Below are positions 7,459 to 8,725 of a stretch of 8,725 bases of DNA, piece by piece (the stretch's first letter is position 1; each line of letters opens with the position of its first letter). Location of the stretch: assembly GCA_900769745.1 (NCBI GenBank), contig CAAGHX010000013.1, positions 1 through 8,725 of the forward strand, given 5' to 3'. The position numbers were made by a program, and so were the translations under genes. Source of the DNA: an uncultured Alistipes sp. GTDB lineage: Bacteria; Bacteroidota; Bacteroidia; Bacteroidales; Rikenellaceae. The notes under the pieces are model-generated. The model was not told the origin of the DNA, ran no database searches, and was given only the letters and a program-made list of their open reading frames with translations.

Positions 7459-7490
7459 CAAAAATACAATAAAATATTGTAATAGACAAA
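7459..7490 (-). promoter_or_regulatory. Bacteroidetes-type promoter driving the candidate small RNA
   Basis: On the minus strand TTTG (7490-7487) and TATTTTTG (7466-7459) are 20 bp apart, matching the -33 / -7 consensus. No CDS follows; the predicted start coincides with the first base of the 17-bp stem at 7454-7438. The region is AT-rich, so a chance match is possible. Confidence 0.5.
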
Positions 7491-7600
7491 TGTTTTGCGG
7501 TAAAAGTGGGAGTGTTGCCTCGAATTGGTTGTCTTCTTGTGCAATATTGCACGCTGCGAGGTGTTTTATGCGGTGTGGCGATACGATGTGTATAAAAAAA
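7491..7600. other. Intergenic stretch with a 14-bp palindrome inside a wider inverted repeat
   Basis: GTGCAATATTGCAC at 7539-7552 is a perfect palindrome. It is flanked by CCTCG at 7518-7522 and CGAGG at 7557-7561. No coding sequence is supported. It could be a dimeric protein-binding site upstream of the candidate small RNA promoter, or chance. Confidence 0.35.
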
Positions 7601-7627
7601 TAAAGATTGGGTTTTACCCAATCTTTA
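7591..7627 (-). terminator. Rho-independent terminator of the CAT-like gene, overlapping its stop codon
   Basis: AAAGATTGGGT (7626-7616 read on minus) pairs perfectly with ACCCAATCTTT (7612-7602), an 11-bp stem with a 3-nt loop, followed by ATTTTTTTATA. The TAA stop of the CAT-like gene (7627-7625) shares its last two bases with the base of the stem. Confidence 0.9.
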
Positions 7628-8245
7628 TCGCAAATTATTTATCTCTGTTTGCAGGTTATTTAGGAATTTGGCGGCGTGTGCACCGTCCATCTGTACGTGG
7701 TGGAATTGGAACGAGATGGTGAGGGTGGTTTTTAGCCAACGTCGTTTATACTTGCCCCAAATCATAAACGGATTATTAAAAATTCCACTATACATTCCCA
7801 CGGCTCCATCTATTTCGTATTGCGCTAATGCCGAAGTGCCGATAACCATACTATCTTGCGATAAATCGTGGTCTGTGCAGCTCTTGGCCACTTGCTGCGT
7901 GAGATGCATATAATCGCGGTTAAACTGCGCCAAATCGTCGTTAAATGGGATATCGCACGAACTCACCTCGCCTGCGCTGTTGGCGACGATAGTGTTGACG
8001 GCGATCGTATCGTATTGCATAAGTTTATCGCCAACGGGTAGCATATAAAACTCTTTTACGCTGCTTGCTGCACGTCCGATACAATAACACATCAGCATAT
8101 TGAATTTTAGGCCCGATTTACGGCTTACCTTCATCACTCGCGATACGTCGAGCGTCTTGAAGAATGTAACCATTGGGTTGGGCGCTTTTAACCACATATC
8201 GTATGCATAGGCGCGAGTCGTTTCGCTTGGATTAATCTCTTTCAT
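7625..8245 (-). CDS. Chloramphenicol acetyltransferase family protein (CatA-like acetyltransferase)
   Basis: The protein has 206 residues, slightly shorter than classical CAT (about 213-220). It is collinear with CAT (PF00302): LKFNMLMCYCIGRAASSVKEFYML (47-69) matches the 'H/N-x-L...KEFRM' segment, FNRDYMHL (108-115) matches the family FxxxY stretch, and the active-site block FHHVQMDGAH (181-190) supplies catalytic His183 and structural Asp187 of HHxxxDG. The enzyme would be a cytoplasmic trimer transferring acetyl from acetyl-CoA to a hydroxyl. Whether chloramphenicol is the substrate cannot be decided; many Bacteroidales carry chromosomal relatives of unknown substrate. No clear TAnnTTTG box is visible on the minus strand just upstream, where only a TATAAT-like string lies about 30 bp from the start. 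No mobile element genes flank it, so recent acquisition as a resistance gene is not indicated. Confidence 0.9.
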   Translation of the reverse strand: MKEINPSETTRAYAYDMWLKAPNPMVTFFKTLDVSRVMKVSRKSGLKFNMLMCYCIGRAASSVKEFYMLPVGDKLMQYDTIAVNTIVANSAGEVSSCDIPFNDDLAQFNRDYMHLTQQVAKSCTDHDLSQDSMVIGTSALAQYEIDGAVGMYSGIFNNPFMIWGKYKRRWLKTTLTISFQFHHVQMDGAHAAKFLNNLQTEINNLR

Positions 8246-8272
8246 AGTTGTAATTGTTGTATGGATTTTGAT

Positions 8273-8280
8273 TATATTTG
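8273..8280 (+). promoter_or_regulatory. Possible -7 box facing the structured element
   Basis: TATATTTG matches TAnnTTTG on the plus strand. The only nearby -33 candidate is TTG at 8254-8256 with a 16-bp spacer, shorter than usual, so the call is weak. If active it would start near 8287 and transcribe the 8308-8411 element. Confidence 0.25.
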
Positions 8281-8307
8281 TTATGGTGAAAATTTGCAGT
8301 AGGGTAG

Positions 8308-8323
8308 GTTGACGGATTCGAAC
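8308..8323. repeat. 16-bp exact copy of the 3' part of the downstream tRNA-Val gene
   Basis: GTTGACGGATTCGAAC is identical to 8594-8609, the T-loop, 3' T-stem and part of the acceptor of tRNA-Val, in the same orientation and 286 bp away. Exact copies of tRNA 3' ends are typical of integrative-element attachment sites, but no integrase is present in the window, so this could be a relic or a coincidence of a shared repeat. Confidence 0.4.
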
Positions 8324-8411
8324 GGCGAAGCCGTCGCGGGGATACTTTAAAAGCGAAGCGTATAAAATTTAGTTTATCCCCGCAACCGCTTTTAAATCTA
8401 ATTCCGTCAAC
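8308..8411. repeat. 104-bp inverted-repeat element with interleaved internal stems
   Basis: The outer arms GTTGACGGA (8308-8316) and TCCGTCAAC (8403-8411) are perfect inverted repeats. Inside are two further perfect pairs: GCGGGGATA (8336-8344) with TATCCCCGC (8375-8383), and TTTAAAAGCG (8346-8355) with CGCTTTTAAA (8387-8396). Their order is B, C, B', C', so the two stems interleave as in a pseudoknot or in two mutually exclusive folds. A small hairpin ACGGC-GAA-GCCGT lies at 8322-8334, and a second GCGAAGC motif at 8353-8359. No ORF is supported. It may be a miniature transposable or intergenic repeat, or a structured RNA. Confidence 0.6.
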
Positions 8412-8452
8412 TCCGAGTAATGTTCTGACGAGAATGCTTGCGTTAGCAGGAA

Positions 8453-8508
8453 TATTTTTATTGTGGGAAGGGGTGATGCTTGCATTTACCCATTACACAA
8501 TAAAAATA
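8453..8508. repeat. 56-nt foldback with perfect 13-bp arms
   Basis: TATTTTTATTGTG (8453-8465) and CACAATAAAAATA (8496-8508) are perfect inverted repeats. Nested inside are GGGT (8471-8474) with ACCC (8488-8491), and ATGC (8476-8479) with GCAT (8482-8485). The right arm overlaps the T-tract of the minus-strand terminator at 8500-8529. No ORF is supported. Confidence 0.5.
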
Positions 8509-8529
8509 AAGATTGGGTTTTGCCCAATC
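8500..8529 (-). terminator. Second minus-strand terminator after the tRNAs, near-copy of the CAT-like gene terminator
   Basis: GATTGGG (8529-8523 read on minus) pairs with CCCAATC (8517-8511), a 7-bp stem with a 5-nt loop, followed by TTTATTTTTATTG. The segment 8502-8529 matches 7596-7623 at 27 of 28 positions. It may back up the tRNA terminator immediately upstream. Confidence 0.7.
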
Positions 8530-8557
8530 ATTCTCGCCTCTTATGGGCACAACCGTT

Positions 8558-8587
8558 AACAAAAAAGCAATCCTCTCGGATTGCTTT
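8558..8587 (-). terminator. Rho-independent terminator of the tRNA-Asn/tRNA-Val unit
   Basis: AAAGCAATCC (8587-8578 read on minus) pairs perfectly with GGATTGCTTT (8573-8564) around a GAGA loop, a GNRA-type tetraloop, followed by TTTTGTT, which makes six T in a row with the stem end. It starts 2 nt after the tRNA-Val discriminator base. Confidence 0.9.
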
Positions 8588-8588
8588 G

Positions 8589-8663
8589 TGGGAGTTGACG
8601 GATTCGAACCGCCGACCCTCTGCTTGTAAGGCAGATGCTCTGAACCAGCTGAGCTAAACTCCC
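8589..8663 (-). tRNA. tRNA-Val (anticodon UAC)
   Basis: A complete 75-nt cloverleaf: acceptor GGGAGTT (8663-8657) pairs with AACTCCC (8596-8590), with A73 at 8589. The anticodon stem TCTGC/GCAGA encloses loop CTTACAA, giving anticodon UAC, which reads GUA (Val). The T-arm GGCGG-TTCGAAT-CCGTC has one G-U pair. CCA is not encoded (ACA follows), so it must be added enzymatically. It lies 6 nt after tRNA-Asn and is probably processed from a shared transcript. Confidence 0.95.
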
Positions 8664-8669
8664 AAAATG

Positions 8670-8725
8670 CGCCTGAACAAGGACTTGAACCTAGGACCCC
8701 ATGATTAACAGTCATGTGCTCTAAC
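8670..8725 (-). tRNA. tRNA-Asn (anticodon GUU), 5' part outside window
   Basis: Visible on the minus strand are the end of the D-arm (TTAGAGC), anticodon stem CATGA/TCATG with loop CTGTTAA (anticodon GUU, reading AAC and AAU), the variable loop, T-arm CTAGG-TTCAAGT-CCTTG and 3' acceptor strand TTCAGGC with G73 at 8670. The second T-stem pair (50-64) would be U-U, an internal mismatch. The 5' acceptor strand and most of the D-arm lie beyond the right edge. Confidence 0.9.

Noticed and set aside
8458..8715. Open frames of 85 (minus) and 64 (plus) residues across the tRNA region
   Set aside because: They translate tRNA-Val, tRNA-Asn and terminators; this is a common false annotation over tRNA genes.
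1..8725. CRISPR array, insertion sequence or prophage
   Set aside because: No regularly spaced repeats of CRISPR type and no transposase, integrase or phage-like protein are visible on either strand.

Overview
The window looks like a chromosomal segment from a Bacteroidales bacterium, probably gut-associated. The main support is three well-placed promoters of the Bacteroidetes type (TTTG, 19-20 bp, TAnnTTTG), start codons without Shine-Dalgarno sequences, two SPII lipoproteins (one with an acidic CGGDD start typical of surface export in this phylum), and a tRNA gene that does not encode CCA. The genus cannot be fixed from the sequence; Alistipes-like or Bacteroides-like are both possible.

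Layout. (1) Positions 1-3702, minus strand: an apparent three-gene operon. It is read as a secreted class-I glutamine-amidotransferase-like hydrolase (peptidase C26 / PuuD type), then a multi-pass acyltransferase-3 membrane protein, then a lipoprotein FAD-dependent oxidoreductase with an N-terminal carbohydrate-binding-like domain, which runs off the left edge. All three products are predicted to work in or across the cell envelope. (2) 3728-5446, minus: prfC (release factor 3) with its own promoter and strong terminator. The loop of that terminator contains the -33 box of the next operon. (3) 5561-7310, plus: a divergently transcribed CotH-kinase-family surface lipoprotein with promoter and terminator. 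(4) 7343-7490, minus: an intergenic transcription unit without an ORF (promoter, 17-bp end-to-end stem, terminator hairpin) that looks like an unannotated small RNA. (5) 7591-8245, minus: a chloramphenicol-acetyltransferase-family protein whose stop codon lies inside its terminator. (6) 8246-8588: a structured non-coding stretch with a 104-bp inverted-repeat element whose internal arms are interleaved as in a pseudoknot, a 56-nt foldback, a 16-bp copy of the tRNA-Val 3' region, and two terminators. (7) 8589-8725, minus: tRNA-Val(UAC), preceded by a tRNA-Asn(GUU) cut by the right edge.

No CRISPR array, transposase, integrase or phage gene is visible. The two most promising undescribed items are the candidate small RNA at 7345-7454 and the interleaved inverted-repeat element at 8308-8411. 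The protein-coding genes belong to known families, although the true substrates of four of the five are unknown.
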